64,000 nt of DNA from Robertmurraya_A mangrovi (lineage in GTDB: Bacteria > Bacillota > Bacilli > Bacillales > Cytobacillaceae). A program made the position numbers and the translations under genes. Below the pieces are notes generated by a model. It made no database searches. It saw nothing but the letters and a program-made list of their open reading frames with translations, and was not told the origin of the DNA. Positions 18,129 to 27,749 of this stretch are shown here, one piece after another. The first letter of the stretch is position 1. The number at the start of each line of letters is the position of its first letter. The stretch spans positions 124,001 through 188,000 of the forward strand of contig NZ_JAXOFX010000006.1 of NCBI RefSeq assembly GCF_034427655.1. Reading direction: 5' to 3'.

Positions 18129-18305
18129 TTTCTGCCCCCCTTACCATTACATATCTTTATATTCGATAAGTAGACCGGTGAACCCTTCCCACACTGTACT
18201 GCCTCAATTAAATGTTTCCTAATACGCGAGTAGGTGAAGGTACACTTTAAGCTAAGCTGGTTGTTAGCCTATTCATCATTCGATTCCTTCATCCATAAGG
18301 AAAAA

Positions 18306-18338
18306 GAATAGACCAAAGCATATGCTTTTGGTCTATTC
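18306..18338 (-). terminator. intrinsic terminator of the glycosyltransferase gene
   Basis: GAATAGACCAAA pairs with TTTGGTCTATTC; on the minus strand CTATTC is followed by TTTTTCC. Confidence 0.8.
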
Positions 18339-18387
18339 ATGAGTGTGCTCTTCATTTCAAAACTGAATCTGTTAGTCTCTTTTCGAA

Positions 18388-19935
18388 CTATTGTACTTTC
18401 AGCCCTACATTCGAATGAATTGTCGTATAAAAAGTAAAATCCCTGTTTTCATATCGTATCTGATTTTCATTCATTTTCCGAATATTGATCTTATTATAAT
18501 CATCATAACGTAGGAACATCGAGTAGCTGGATGATGGAAGTTGTTTTAACAGTTCCATATCAACCACAAGCCTTCCCTCTCCTCCCCTGTCTACTTCAAC
18601 AGGAAACGAATATTCCAAATTCACATCTTCTCGGTCTCTAATGATCACGTCTGTAATCCGATCCACATAATCCCCATACACCGTGAAATCAAGGATATAC
18701 TTGTTATCATAAAACTGGTCCTCTTTAAATATCGCAAGCATCGGCACTCGAATATTTTGATGTTTTTCATCTAGAAAAGGCGCTACATAGTATGGGAGGT
18801 TGTCCTTAATTAATACGTTCTTAACCTTTTCTTTCTTCTCCCACTCAAAAAGCTTCTCCAGCTGCTTTGTCTTGCCTTCCTTAAAGAGCTCGAAAGCGAC
18901 TTTATTTAATGGATTATGAAAATTTTCAGTGATGTCATAGCGTAATCCATTCGTTGTTTTCAGAATTTCGTTAAATTTATTGTAATAAAGCTGTTTGAGC
19001 TTTGTTTTCTGAAAATGGCCCGTATTAAATAATCGAGTAATCGAATCAAATTCATACAACCGATTCATGATCATTTTTTCTTTTTCGGGCTCTAAATTTT
19101 TTTGGAGAATATAATGAATCACCTTAATATTACTATCCGTTTTTTGCATAATATTCGTTTGTTTCGTTAAAGAAGCATCATTATCATCTAGCCTGTTTAA
19201 GTAATAAATAGGTGCTTTAGTGGTAGAAATCGTATTACAGTGAATCAATACATCCATGAAAAACTGTTTATCCTCAGCAAACTTCATCTCAGGGAACACA
19301 ATACGATTCTCTTTAATCACACTTGCCCGTACCATCCTAGCCCGTGGCCCTAAATGTTGAAAGATATGAGGAATCGAGTACGGAGAAACATTTCTCCGTT
19401 CTTTACACGACTCGTGCTCTCCTACAATTTTTGAACCATCGTTTTTAAGCTGGATCGTCTTTCCAACCACATAATCATCGCCCGTTTTCTCTAAAATATC
19501 ATGCAAGACCTCTAATCCATTTGGTTCCAGCCAGTCATCTGCATCTAAAAAGGTTATGTATTTTGAGGTCGATAATTGAACGCCAAGGTTACGTGGCTGG
19601 CCAGGCGTACCCGTATTACATTCTAAAAAGACCGCAAATATATTTTCATATTTGGAGGAGTACTCTAACAAAATATCTCTCGAAGAATCAGTCGAACAAT
19701 CATCCACTAAAAGATACTCAATATTTTCGAACCCCATCGTTTGATTGATGACAGAATCGATCGTTCTCCGTAAATACTTCTCGGCATTAAATACCGGTGT
19801 AATCACCGTTACCTTCGTTTTTTTCGTTTTATGTTCTAGCTTGTTATCAACGATATAATACCCGTCTGCGTTATACTCATATGGACGTTTTTTAGTAAAT
19901 TTTATCGTTTTTAAAACCCATGGTACCTTTACCAT
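18388..19935 (-). CDS. GT2-family glycosyltransferase with C-terminal domain (teichoic-acid type)
   Basis: 515 aa. GT-A fold starts at about residue 40: VTVITPVFNAEKYLRRTIDSV, the DDCSTDSS nucleotide site, and the metal-binding DADDW motif. After the catalytic part, about 200 residues form a second domain as in TarS/TarQ-type enzymes that decorate wall teichoic acid. The start at 19935 has GGAGAATTTTTT; a longer in-frame version (28 residues more) lacks a site. Together with the transferase at the left edge it suggests cell-wall polymer work. Acceptor unknown. Confidence 0.8.
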   Translation of the reverse strand: MVKVPWVLKTIKFTKKRPYEYNADGYYIVDNKLEHKTKKTKVTVITPVFNAEKYLRRTIDSVINQTMGFENIEYLLVDDCSTDSSRDILLEYSSKYENIFAVFLECNTGTPGQPRNLGVQLSTSKYITFLDADDWLEPNGLEVLHDILEKTGDDYVVGKTIQLKNDGSKIVGEHESCKERRNVSPYSIPHIFQHLGPRARMVRASVIKENRIVFPEMKFAEDKQFFMDVLIHCNTISTTKAPIYYLNRLDDNDASLTKQTNIMQKTDSNIKVIHYILQKNLEPEKEKMIMNRLYEFDSITRLFNTGHFQKTKLKQLYYNKFNEILKTTNGLRYDITENFHNPLNKVAFELFKEGKTKQLEKLFEWEKKEKVKNVLIKDNLPYYVAPFLDEKHQNIRVPMLAIFKEDQFYDNKYILDFTVYGDYVDRITDVIIRDREDVNLEYSFPVEVDRGGEGRLVVDMELLKQLPSSSYSMFLRYDDYNKINIRKMNENQIRYENRDFTFYTTIHSNVGLKVQ

Positions 19936-20246
19936 AAAAAATTCTCCAACCTTCTGCTTTTTTTGATATGTAAAATGAACAAAGATAGTGAGACAATGAC
20001 GTTTTATTTCATTTATCAACTAAATTCTGTAAAATTATTCATTTTTCACACCATACAGTTCATTAACTTAATTAGTCCGTCATAAAAGTGAGTGTTAAAT
20101 CAACTTTTGAGACAGCCTCTTTTAGTATTATTTTCTGTAAAAGGAAAGGATATTATTTATGACAAAGAAAACGTTTCTTGATTCCAAAAGAAAAATCCTG
20201 AAGGCCACATATGCCGTACAGGATTTGAATAGCCAAACCATTTGCT

Positions 20247-20483
20247 TTATCCATGATTAAAGTAGCAAGTACATGCACCAACTATGATTAACAAGATAAA
20301 TAACACGACAATTAAGATAAAATCATTGTTCCTATGTGTAGGATAACAATAAGCATAAGCTGGAGCTGTATAAGTTGGAATAGGGGCAACATTCGGACTA
20401 ACAGCAGGAGCTGTCTGAGTAAGCTTAGGAGGAAGATTCACACCCTGAGTCAGAGGGGCATTTAAATTAGCATACATTTTCAT
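20247..20483 (-). CDS. YjcZ-like small protein with Pro/Ala-rich N-terminus
   Basis: 78 aa. The C-terminal membrane segment FILIVVLFILLIIVGACTC closely matches the YjcZ/YhjA-type sporulation proteins, which normally have a Gly/Tyr-rich N-terminus. Here the N-terminus is Pro/Thr/Ala-rich with a CYPTH turn. GAAGGGAAGT precedes the ATG. Spore association is inference from the family. Confidence 0.7.
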   Translation of the reverse strand: MKMYANLNAPLTQGVNLPPKLTQTAPAVSPNVAPIPTYTAPAYAYCYPTHRNNDFILIVVLFILLIIVGACTCYFNHG

Positions 20484-20673
20484 ACTTCCCTTCTAAAAAT
20501 AGGTTTTTCACTACATGATATTCCCCCATGAGATTTTTAGAGCCCGTCTATAAAAAAAATGGGTGCGTGTCACGGACAGTCATAAAGGTCAACCCACTAA
20601 ATATACCCTATCTCCCAGATTAAATTGTCCAGTCTTTATAGCTGTAATTATCAAGACACTTGCTAATAAAGTA

Positions 20674-20697
20674 ATGCCCCTGCTAAGTATGGGGCAT
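20674..20697 (-). terminator. hairpin 3' of the sigma factor gene
   Basis: ATGCCCC pairs with GGGGCAT around a 10-base loop. Read leftward it is followed by TACTTTATT, a weak T tract. Confidence 0.5.
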
Positions 20698-20747
20698 CTC
20701 AATTTTGCTTTATGTCACGTCTCTCTTCCTTTGTTCTGTTAATTTTC

Positions 20748-21707
20748 TTACCACTGATGACCAAATAACTCTTTTTCTTCATCTAAGCTAATTTGTAGTT
20801 CCTTTGCTGCAGAGGAAAGAAATTCTTTGCAAAAGTAATAGCTTTTGTGATGTACAATGTAACCATCTTCAATTTCAACCGTCGTTACATCCCAAAGGAT
20901 AGGTCCAGCTTCAGTTTCCTTTGTATAAATAATGGCAGGCTTCCCCCAAAGAGTAATGAATTTCGCTGATAATTTTTGGCTTGAACCACCACTAGCCCAG
21001 TCACCCATTGAATTCTTGCGTATTTGAACCCTTCCAATATCCATTCCTCTGCCAACCACTTCATTCGTTGCATATTCTGCTAACAGAGTACCGATTGTTT
21101 TGAAATCTCCTTTAACAAACGAATCCATATACTGTTTAATTACTTGATTTTGTTCTCTAGAAATTGTGGTATTCTTTAGATTTTCTTCCCTCTTAAGATT
21201 ATTTAATTTTCTTATGTTGTTTCTAGCTCTATTCAATAATGAATATACAGCTCCTTCTGTAGAACCGATGATTTCAGCTGTTTCATTCGAAGTAAACTTA
21301 TAAATATCTACTAATAAAAGCACAGCACATTGTTTTGGTGGAAGATTGAGTACTAGAGTCTCTATAGCTTCGTAAACATCACCAAAATCGACTGTCTGTT
21401 CATAAAGTTCTTCTGATATAAATTCCTCTGTCTGAACATTATTTTTTCTAAGACTATCCATCCAGGTGTTTGTGGCAATTCGAAACAAATAACTTTTTGG
21501 ATTCATCGCCTGTTTAACTCTACTGAGAGATGAGAATGCCTTTAATAATGTTTCCTGTAACAAATCTTCTGCATCCCATGGCGAACCAGTTAACTTCCTA
21601 CAATAATTCCAAAGGGTACTTCGATAAGGTTGAATAATTGAATGAAAGGAATGATTGATTTCTTCCATTTCCTTACTAATCGTTAATAAGTCTTCATTTC
21701 TACTCAT
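20748..21707 (-). CDS. ECF-like sigma factor with SnoaL-type C-terminal domain
   Basis: 319 aa. Region 2 (YRSTLWNYCRKLTGSPWDAEDLLQ motif start and RVKQAMNPKSYLFRIATN) and region 4 (LPPKQCAVLLLVDIYKFTSNETA) are clear, then a ~130-residue C-terminal extension of the kind found in ECF41-like groups, ending FGHQW. AGGAGATGGATT precedes the ATG at 21707; an upstream in-frame start adds nine residues. No anti-sigma factor is adjacent; in such groups the extension takes that role. Confidence 0.85.
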   Translation of the reverse strand: MSRNEDLLTISKEMEEINHSFHSIIQPYRSTLWNYCRKLTGSPWDAEDLLQETLLKAFSSLSRVKQAMNPKSYLFRIATNTWMDSLRKNNVQTEEFISEELYEQTVDFGDVYEAIETLVLNLPPKQCAVLLLVDIYKFTSNETAEIIGSTEGAVYSLLNRARNNIRKLNNLKREENLKNTTISREQNQVIKQYMDSFVKGDFKTIGTLLAEYATNEVVGRGMDIGRVQIRKNSMGDWASGGSSQKLSAKFITLWGKPAIIYTKETEAGPILWDVTTVEIEDGYIVHHKSYYFCKEFLSSAAKELQISLDEEKELFGHQW

Positions 21708-21821
21708 AATCCATCTCCTATAAATTTTCTTCACTATTTAAGACGGTAATGATTGATAAAACCATACGGCCTTTATAAATTTTTTTCATCCTAATCATTT
21801 ACCTCGGTTTTTTCCACAACA

Positions 21822-21854
21822 AAGAGCATTAATCCTTCTTGCACTAATACTCTT
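21822..21854 (-). terminator. hairpin of the dispersed-element type after the MOSC gene
   Basis: AAGAG-C-ATTA pairs with TAAT-A-CTCTT around a CCTTCTTGCA-like loop; leftward it is followed by TGTTGTGG. Loop and flank resemble the hairpins at 29759 and 45890. Confidence 0.55.
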
Positions 21855-21961
21855 GATGATTTCTTTAAATTGACTACCCTTTTATACCACTATAAGAGGA
21901 GTGCACTTGGTTCTTTAAAAATGGATTACTCCATTAGAGAGGTATAAATATTTTTAAAAGG

Positions 21962-22675
21962 TCAATCAACTAAATAGACCTTATCTCCTACAGTTATAAG
22001 TCCAGTCTTTTTAACAGAAGAATACATACCGAAATTTAGATTCATTTCCGCGTTAACTTTCTTTAACAATAAAGGATCTCGCTCAAGTGTAACAGGATCA
22101 ATGGTGATGATCGAGCAACGTTCACAAAAAGTATCGATTTGTAGCTTTGCACTACCTACTAGTAGTCGCTTTCCTATCCAATCACTTTCGTTAAACAACT
22201 GGTCATCTATTGAAATAATTAAATTTGCTCTAAAACGACGCTTATCTATTTTCTTTTCTATAATATTTTCAAGTTTTCGTAATGAAGCATCAGTGATAAT
22301 CAGGACACTTGCTACATCGACAGACATAAGTTCAGGGTCTTCAGGGTTCGATGCTTTGATATCTGTCATTGATATTTTTCTATCTGAGTAATTTTGAATT
22401 TCAGCCAATAAGTCTTCATTCCAACTAAAAATTTGTCCACCTGGTGAAGTTATACTAATTTCATCACCGACAAGTCTAGCCTTATATGTAAGCATTTTTG
22501 GTATTGTTCGAGCGGTTACAAAACTATCCCATCCATCCATAGTTTCATCATAAAAGGCACAAAAACGATCACCATATAATCCATATGTATCAATTTTGCA
22601 AGATTCCAAACTCTCTCCTGCAAATGATTTAACAGGATAACGGTTTATTTCCGTTAATTCACCGACTAAACTCAA
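21962..22675 (-). CDS. MOSC domain-containing protein
   Basis: N-terminal MOSC beta-barrel (NRYPVKSFAGESLE) and C-terminal MOSC sulfur-carrier domain with FCERCSIITIDPVTLERDP, including the conserved Cys that carries sulfur or binds a molybdenum cofactor-like substrate (YiiM/YcbX/mARC relatives). I place the start at the TTG at 22675, six bases after GAGGGA; a TTG six codons upstream is an alternative. Monocistronic. Confidence 0.85.
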   Translation of the reverse strand: MSLVGELTEINRYPVKSFAGESLESCKIDTYGLYGDRFCAFYDETMDGWDSFVTARTIPKMLTYKARLVGDEISITSPGGQIFSWNEDLLAEIQNYSDRKISMTDIKASNPEDPELMSVDVASVLIITDASLRKLENIIEKKIDKRRFRANLIISIDDQLFNESDWIGKRLLVGSAKLQIDTFCERCSIITIDPVTLERDPLLLKKVNAEMNLNFGMYSSVKKTGLITVGDKVYLVD

Positions 22676-22949
22676 TACATTCCCTCTTTTCAATACAGTT
22701 TATTTACCATCTTGATTCCTTTGCTAATTTAAGCACTCTCATCACATTCTAACAAAAAACCTTCAATCACTTTAACATGTTCTTCTCCTCTCGAACACAA
22801 AATAGCCAATAGATATCCCTTGCTGACTTTTTTCACTATTAGTAAGAAGAAAATACACCCAAAATTCACGAACATAATTTGTCACACTATCTGCCACCAT
22901 AAACTTAAACAGTCAATAAACGTTCACTTCAATGAATTAAATGAAGGTG

Positions 22950-22976
22950 TATAATAGTTTGTGTAACGTTTCACAA
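22950..22976 (+). promoter_or_regulatory. promoter and Rex-type operator of the FNT gene
   Basis: TATAAT at 22950-22955 is followed at 22959-22976 by TTGTGTAACGTTTCACAA, which matches the Rex consensus TTGTGAA-N4-TTCACAA with one change and covers the expected transcription start. B. subtilis ywcJ, a formate/nitrite transporter gene, is a known Rex target, so repression at high NAD+/NADH is likely. Confidence 0.75.
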
Positions 22977-23004
22977 AGTTTACATAGGAAGGGACATGAT
23001 TTGA

Positions 23005-23847
23005 ATGGGGTTTTATAATCCGCAAGAAATTGCCAATTACACCTCTACCATAGGGAAGAAGAAAACAAGTCTGACAGTCATAGAATCTAGTATTCTAGGA
23101 TTTCAAGCTGGAGCCTTTGTAGCGTTAGGATTTTTATTATATATTCGAGTGACAGCTAGTATGCCAGCTGAGTGGGGAAGTTTCTCTAACTTTATTGGTG
23201 CCTCTGTATTCCCTGTGGGACTAATTTTAACTTTATTAGCTGGTGGAGAACTTTTGACAGGGAATATGATGACTGTCCCCCTATCCCGTATGGTAAAGGC
23301 AATCAGAACACGACAAGTTCTATTTAATCTCTTCGTTATTACGATTAGCAATTTTATTGGGGCATTATTTGTAGCCTACTTTTTCGGTCATATTATTGGA
23401 TTAACTGAAACAGGTGCTTTTTTAATAAAAACGGTTGAGGTTGCCGAGCACAAATTAGAAGCAAACTTTTTGCAAGCATTTGTATCCGGTATAGGCTGTA
23501 ACTGGCTAGTAGCATCAGCTGTTTGGCTCAGTTACGGTGCAAAAGATATAGTAGGAAAAGTATTAGGAATTTGGTTTCCGACGATGGCTTTCGTGGCGAT
23601 TGGCTTTCAACACGTCGTAGCGAACATGTTTGTGATCCCTGCAGCAATTTTTGCTGGTCACTTTACATGGATGGACTATTTACACAACTTTGTTCCTGTT
23701 CTACTTGGAAATGCGGTTGGTGGTGGCTTGTTTGTTGCAGGAGCTTACTGGGTTGCTTATTTACGAAGAGATCCAGTACCTCAATCAAAACAAGCTAACG
23801 AGGAATCTCCAAACTCTTCAAGTAAGCCAGTATCTAAATTGGCTTAG
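23005..23847 (+). CDS. ywcJ: formate/nitrite transporter family (YwcJ-like)
   Basis: 280 aa pentameric FNT channel with six spans. Family motifs are GFQAGAFVALGFLL in TM1, LLAGGELLTGNMM before the omega loop, SGIGCNWLVASAVW, and GFQHVVANMFVIP. The C-terminal 25 residues are polar and Ser/Asn-rich. AGGAAGGG lies 11 bases before the ATG. The Rex-like operator upstream ties it to anaerobic or low-oxygen metabolism. Exact anion not told by sequence. Confidence 0.9.
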   Translation: MGFYNPQEIANYTSTIGKKKTSLTVIESSILGFQAGAFVALGFLLYIRVTASMPAEWGSFSNFIGASVFPVGLILTLLAGGELLTGNMMTVPLSRMVKAIRTRQVLFNLFVITISNFIGALFVAYFFGHIIGLTETGAFLIKTVEVAEHKLEANFLQAFVSGIGCNWLVASAVWLSYGAKDIVGKVLGIWFPTMAFVAIGFQHVVANMFVIPAAIFAGHFTWMDYLHNFVPVLLGNAVGGGLFVAGAYWVAYLRRDPVPQSKQANEESPNSSSKPVSKLA

Positions 23848-23858
23848 ATACTGGCTTA
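23823..23858. terminator. bidirectional hairpin overlapping the FNT gene end
   Basis: 15-base perfect stem (TAAGCCAGTATCTAA) that includes the last codons and stop of the FNT gene. It lies between convergent genes. Confidence 0.65.
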
Positions 23859-23892
23859 CTTGAACTATAGGAAGAAAATTAACAATAAAAAA

Positions 23893-24546
23893 TTATATAC
23901 TTCTAACTATTTGCAGGTCTGTTATTAACCATTCATATACATCCTCTATTTTTAAATTCAAAGAATGATTAAGTTTATCTAACTCAACCCATTCTTTAGC
24001 TATTTTCATTATTAGAGGATAATCTTCTGACATTAATTCATGTACTGCATTCGCTTTTTCATAACCAATACTAAGGTCAAAATAAACATTTAGAAGAATG
24101 GATAACTGCTCTAAATATGTTACGGGTCCTTCTATAACTATTGGTTTCTTACTAAGATAGGGTGTAGTCCCCTTCAAATTAGTACTACCGCCATATTTAT
24201 CTTTAGCGGCATACTTAAGATTACGGATTCCGCTCATATAAAAAGCACTAAAACAAAGGGGACATGGTTCCAAGGTTGAATAAAGAACATATGAATTTAC
24301 GTTTTTATGTACTCGATTATCTAACTTTAGTAATGCATTAACCTCCGCATGAGCTAATTCGTTATTTGATATTACCGTATCAGATAATTGCCCAAATGTA
24401 GCACTTTTACCTGTGGAAACTAAATTACCTTTATCATCTATTACAATGGCCCCGACAGGTCGTGACCCTTCTTGAAAAGATTCCCAAGCTACTTTAAAAC
24501 ATTCTCTCCACTCATTTGAAAATTCAGACCACTTTATTTTAAACAC
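23893..24546 (-). CDS. cytidine/deoxycytidylate deaminase-family protein
   Basis: 217 aa. Zinc site HAE in NELAHAEVNALL and PCPLC in STLEPCPLCFSA are intact. The ~70-residue C-terminal helical extension is longer than in guanine deaminase or TadA. GTG at 24546 is inside the Shine-Dalgarno-like AGAGGTG, so the real start is unclear; an in-frame ATA six bases past it has ideal spacing. Substrate unknown. Confidence 0.8.
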   Translation of the reverse strand: MFKIKWSEFSNEWRECFKVAWESFQEGSRPVGAIVIDDKGNLVSTGKSATFGQLSDTVISNNELAHAEVNALLKLDNRVHKNVNSYVLYSTLEPCPLCFSAFYMSGIRNLKYAAKDKYGGSTNLKGTTPYLSKKPIVIEGPVTYLEQLSILLNVYFDLSIGYEKANAVHELMSEDYPLIMKIAKEWVELDKLNHSLNLKIEDVYEWLITDLQIVRSI

Positions 24547-24626
24547 CTCTACTAAAATAGGATTTATATTGTCTTAATTACTATATTTCGACAGTGTTTG
24601 ATTGATCCCTTCTGCTTATGTTCATG

Positions 24627-25211
24627 TTAATTCCAATCTATGTATCTTGCGTCTCCCCCAAATAATTCATCAGCTATCAATATACCATCTTTATCAAAAG
24701 CTCTAATAGTCCATGTATCCTCTGAATATTCGTCAGTGACAAATAATACATAGTTATTCTCTACTTGTTTTACATAATATTCGTCCATGTTTTCTCTTAC
24801 ATCATCAAGCGATAATTCATATTTATCCGTTGGCGCGACACCTTCCATATGGTTTCCCAGTACAATATACTCGATGTTTGAATTTTTGGCGGTTTTTATC
24901 GCAACTAAAAAATCATCATTGTCACCAATTCCACAGGCTTGAAATGGTTTACCTTCTTCTACCATATAACCCCATGAACCACCATCATACCGATACAAAA
25001 AACCAAGCCTTTTTTCTATTTTTGCCACTCCAAATGTCTTATGTACTTGATCTTCAAATAATACTGCTTTCGTGTTCTTTCCGATTTCACTCGAACGAAT
25101 CATTTTAACATCGCCTGGTACAGCATTTACCACATTAAAGTGTAATTCTGATAAACTACCGATTAAAAATAAACTTAAAATCGCAATAACACCAAATAAA
25201 ACTTTTTTCAT
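24627..25211 (-). CDS. secreted hypothetical protein, 194 aa
   Basis: Signal peptide KKVLFGVIAILSLFLIGSL without a lipobox, then a soluble domain with YRYDGGSWGYMVEEG and a C-terminal DEYSEDTWTIRAFDKDG strand. AGAGGTGAAATCA precedes the ATG at 25211. No family recognised. Confidence 0.65.
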   Translation of the reverse strand: MKKVLFGVIAILSLFLIGSLSELHFNVVNAVPGDVKMIRSSEIGKNTKAVLFEDQVHKTFGVAKIEKRLGFLYRYDGGSWGYMVEEGKPFQACGIGDNDDFLVAIKTAKNSNIEYIVLGNHMEGVAPTDKYELSLDDVRENMDEYYVKQVENNYVLFVTDEYSEDTWTIRAFDKDGILIADELFGGDARYIDWN

Positions 25212-25430
25212 TGATTTCACCTCTCTTATGCTATTTTACCAAAGATAACCAATGTACTGTATCTTTTTCCTAAATTTTCAACCTGTTGTAATTTTATAAA
25301 GAAACCTCAAATGCTGGAATGGGATCTTTTAGAAAAACCTTATTACCAAGGTTCACTGGTTAAAAAATATTTAGTAAAAAGATACTTCTAAATCATTTAC
25401 AATCTAATATACTTGTTTTAAAATCTAAAA

Positions 25431-25443
25431 CGTAATAATTACG
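25431..25443 (+). promoter_or_regulatory. Zur box
   Basis: CGTAAT-A-ATTACG, a perfect match to the core of the Bacillus Zur operator, 58 bases before the zinc-binding lipoprotein gene. Repression in zinc-replete cells is expected. Confidence 0.85.
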
Positions 25444-25501
25444 GTTATTGTTTTTGTATTTTATCTTGATTAAAAAATGATTTTGTTAGGAGTTTGCGGA
25501 T

Positions 25502-26524
25502 ATGAAATTCAATAAGTTACTTTCTACTTCCATTTTTACACTAAGCCTTATACTTGCAGGTTGCGGAAACTCGGAGACTGTTAAATTGGAAAAAAACGAA
25601 ACTGAAAAGTTAACCATCTATACAACGATTTATCCTCTTGAAGATTTCACGAAAAAAATCGGAGGTGACTATGTTGATGTACAAAGTATTTACCCACCGA
25701 ATGTAGATGCTCACTCTTTTGAACCTTCTACAAAAGACATGATTGCTCTGGCAAAATCTGATTTATTTATCTACACTGGAGTTGGAATAGATGGGTTTGC
25801 AGAAAAAGCAGGTGAATCTCTGAAAAAAGAAAAAGTTACTATTTTAGAAGCAGGAAAAGGGATTGAACTATTAGAATCCTCTATAAACGAGGAACATCAT
25901 CATGAAGAGGAAAGCGCTGAGGCTGAGGGTCATGAACATGAAGACGAAAGCGATAAGGCTGATAGTCATGAGCATGAAGAAGAAGAACATAATCACGGTG
26001 ACTATGATCCTCATATTTGGTTAGATCCTATTCGTTCAATCGAATTAGCTGAAAACATTAAAGATAGTTTGAGTGAATTACAGCCAGAACATTCTTCAGA
26101 ATTTGAAAGCAATTTTATTCGGTTAAAAAATGAATTGGAAAAACTCGACGAAGAATTTAAGACAGCAATAGAAAATTCTAAAACAAAGTATATATTAGTA
26201 GCTCATGAAGCCTATGGATATTGGGAAGAACGTTATGGAATTGAACAAATTGCTATAAATGGTTTATCTCCGACCCAAGAACCATCTCAGAAAGAGTTAC
26301 AACATATTATTGAAGAATCAAAGGTACATAATATCCAATATGTTATTTTTGAACAAAGTGTATCACCAAAAGTGGCAAAGATTATTCAAAAGGAATTAGG
26401 AGCAGAATCACTATCCCTTCATAATCTTGAATCCATCACAGAAGAAAACATTAAACAAAAAGATGACTATTTCAGCATCATGCGAATGAACTTACAAACC
26501 ATTAAGACGGCTTTAAATAATTAA
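25502..26524 (+). CDS. znuA: zinc ABC transporter substrate-binding lipoprotein
   Basis: 340 aa cluster A-I metal-binding protein. Lipobox LILAGC with C21; ligands expected in DAHSFEPS, the DPHIWLDP His and VAHEAYGY; between them (about 133-165) a His/Glu-rich loop with many HEH motifs typical of zinc (not manganese) proteins. TAGGAG precedes the ATG. The Zur box upstream supports zinc. No ATPase or permease of the same transporter is adjacent; these may be elsewhere. Confidence 0.9.
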   Translation: MKFNKLLSTSIFTLSLILAGCGNSETVKLEKNETEKLTIYTTIYPLEDFTKKIGGDYVDVQSIYPPNVDAHSFEPSTKDMIALAKSDLFIYTGVGIDGFAEKAGESLKKEKVTILEAGKGIELLESSINEEHHHEEESAEAEGHEHEDESDKADSHEHEEEEHNHGDYDPHIWLDPIRSIELAENIKDSLSELQPEHSSEFESNFIRLKNELEKLDEEFKTAIENSKTKYILVAHEAYGYWEERYGIEQIAINGLSPTQEPSQKELQHIIEESKVHNIQYVIFEQSVSPKVAKIIQKELGAESLSLHNLESITEENIKQKDDYFSIMRMNLQTIKTALNN

Positions 26525-26732
26525 TAATCCACTAACTTCCATGATAAGGAATATATATAAAATTATCTCCCTCCCACTTGTTGGAAAGGATTCTTTTTAA
26601 ATATCTCTTTGACAAGCCTAGAGTCTATTAATTATTCTGAAACAATAAATCAATTTTTTTCATAATCTATTAATATGTATTTATAGAATTAATAGATTAA
26701 ATGCGGTAATCGGCTATTATAAGGAGGTAACA

Positions 26733-27737
26733 ATGAATAAGATTATACGTGATAATATTATTGATATTACTGGCTTAGCGATCGTGGGTTTAACTCTTCT
26801 GTTTTTTTCATATATGACAGGTTTTAGTGGCACTTTTTCTATTCCACCATCTTTGTTGAATTTGAATACTATTTTTCTAAGCATATTAATCGAGGCTCTT
26901 CCTTTTGTGTTAATAGGAGTTCTAATTGCTGGAATGATTCAAATCTTTGTAACCGAAGAACATATTCAAAGATGGATTCCTAAAAATAAAGTAATGGCCG
27001 TCGTTATGAGTTGTATCGTTGGAGCACTTTTTCCAGCTTGTGAATGCGGAATCGTCCCAATTGTTCGTAGACTTATATCAAAGGGTGTACCCATTCATGC
27101 AGCTATGGGTTTTATGTTAACGGGTCCGTTAATCAACCCCATTGTCATTGCCTCTACCTATATGGCATTTGGAAACAGTTTTAAAATGGCTGGACTTCGA
27201 ATGGGTTTAGGTTTCCTGATCGCTATTTTGGTTGCTTTGGCAGTAAGCATTATTTTTAAAGGCAGCCAATTAAAAGCGTCAATTAGCTTAGAGACTGCTC
27301 ATTCGCATGTTCACACTGAAAGAAAGACATTTACTGACCGATTTTGGTCCATGCTTACCCATTCGATTGACGAATTTTTTGATATGGCGAAATTTCTTGT
27401 CATGGGTGCTTTTTTAGCAGCATTTGTCCAAACCTATTTGCCAGCAAAGGCGCTATTGGAAGTAGGAAATGGACCAGTCACTTCTTTACTCGTAATGATG
27501 GGACTAGCTTACGTTTTATCCTTATGTTCTGAAGCAGATGCCTTTATCGGTGCTTCCTTCAGTAGTATTTTCCCTATTTCATCAATTTTAGGCTTCTTAA
27601 TATTTGGTCCAATGATCGATTTAAAAAATACGCTAATGATGCTTAGCGTTTTCCGCTTTAAATTTGTTATAGGTATGCTGGCTTTAGTTATTTCTACGGT
27701 ATTTATTACAATTATGATGCTGCAAAGTTTTCTATAG
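26733..27737 (+). CDS. YcgR-type permease (DUF318/ArsP-like)
   Basis: 334 aa with eight or more spans. Conserved FPACECGIVPIVRRLISKGVP and MLTGPLINPIV are the permease-family signatures, repeated later as LCSEADAFIGASF. Known partner of the YcgQ-like protein that follows. AAGGAGG precedes the ATG. No terminator is seen after znuA, so it may share the Zur-controlled transcript. Transported species unknown. Confidence 0.85.
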   Translation: MNKIIRDNIIDITGLAIVGLTLLFFSYMTGFSGTFSIPPSLLNLNTIFLSILIEALPFVLIGVLIAGMIQIFVTEEHIQRWIPKNKVMAVVMSCIVGALFPACECGIVPIVRRLISKGVPIHAAMGFMLTGPLINPIVIASTYMAFGNSFKMAGLRMGLGFLIAILVALAVSIIFKGSQLKASISLETAHSHVHTERKTFTDRFWSMLTHSIDEFFDMAKFLVMGAFLAAFVQTYLPAKALLEVGNGPVTSLLVMMGLAYVLSLCSEADAFIGASFSSIFPISSILGFLIFGPMIDLKNTLMMLSVFRFKFVIGMLALVISTVFITIMMLQSFL

Positions 27738-27749
27738 GGAGGGAAATCT

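Noticed and set aside
20159..20260. 33-codon + frame after AAAGGAAAGG
   Set aside because: Reasonable site, but it overlaps the end of the YjcZ-like gene on the other strand and has no terminator or recognisable sequence; too weak to call.
22959..22976. Fnr box
   Set aside because: Similar TGTG...CACA core, but the site overlaps the transcription start and fits the longer Rex consensus better; an activator would sit near -41.
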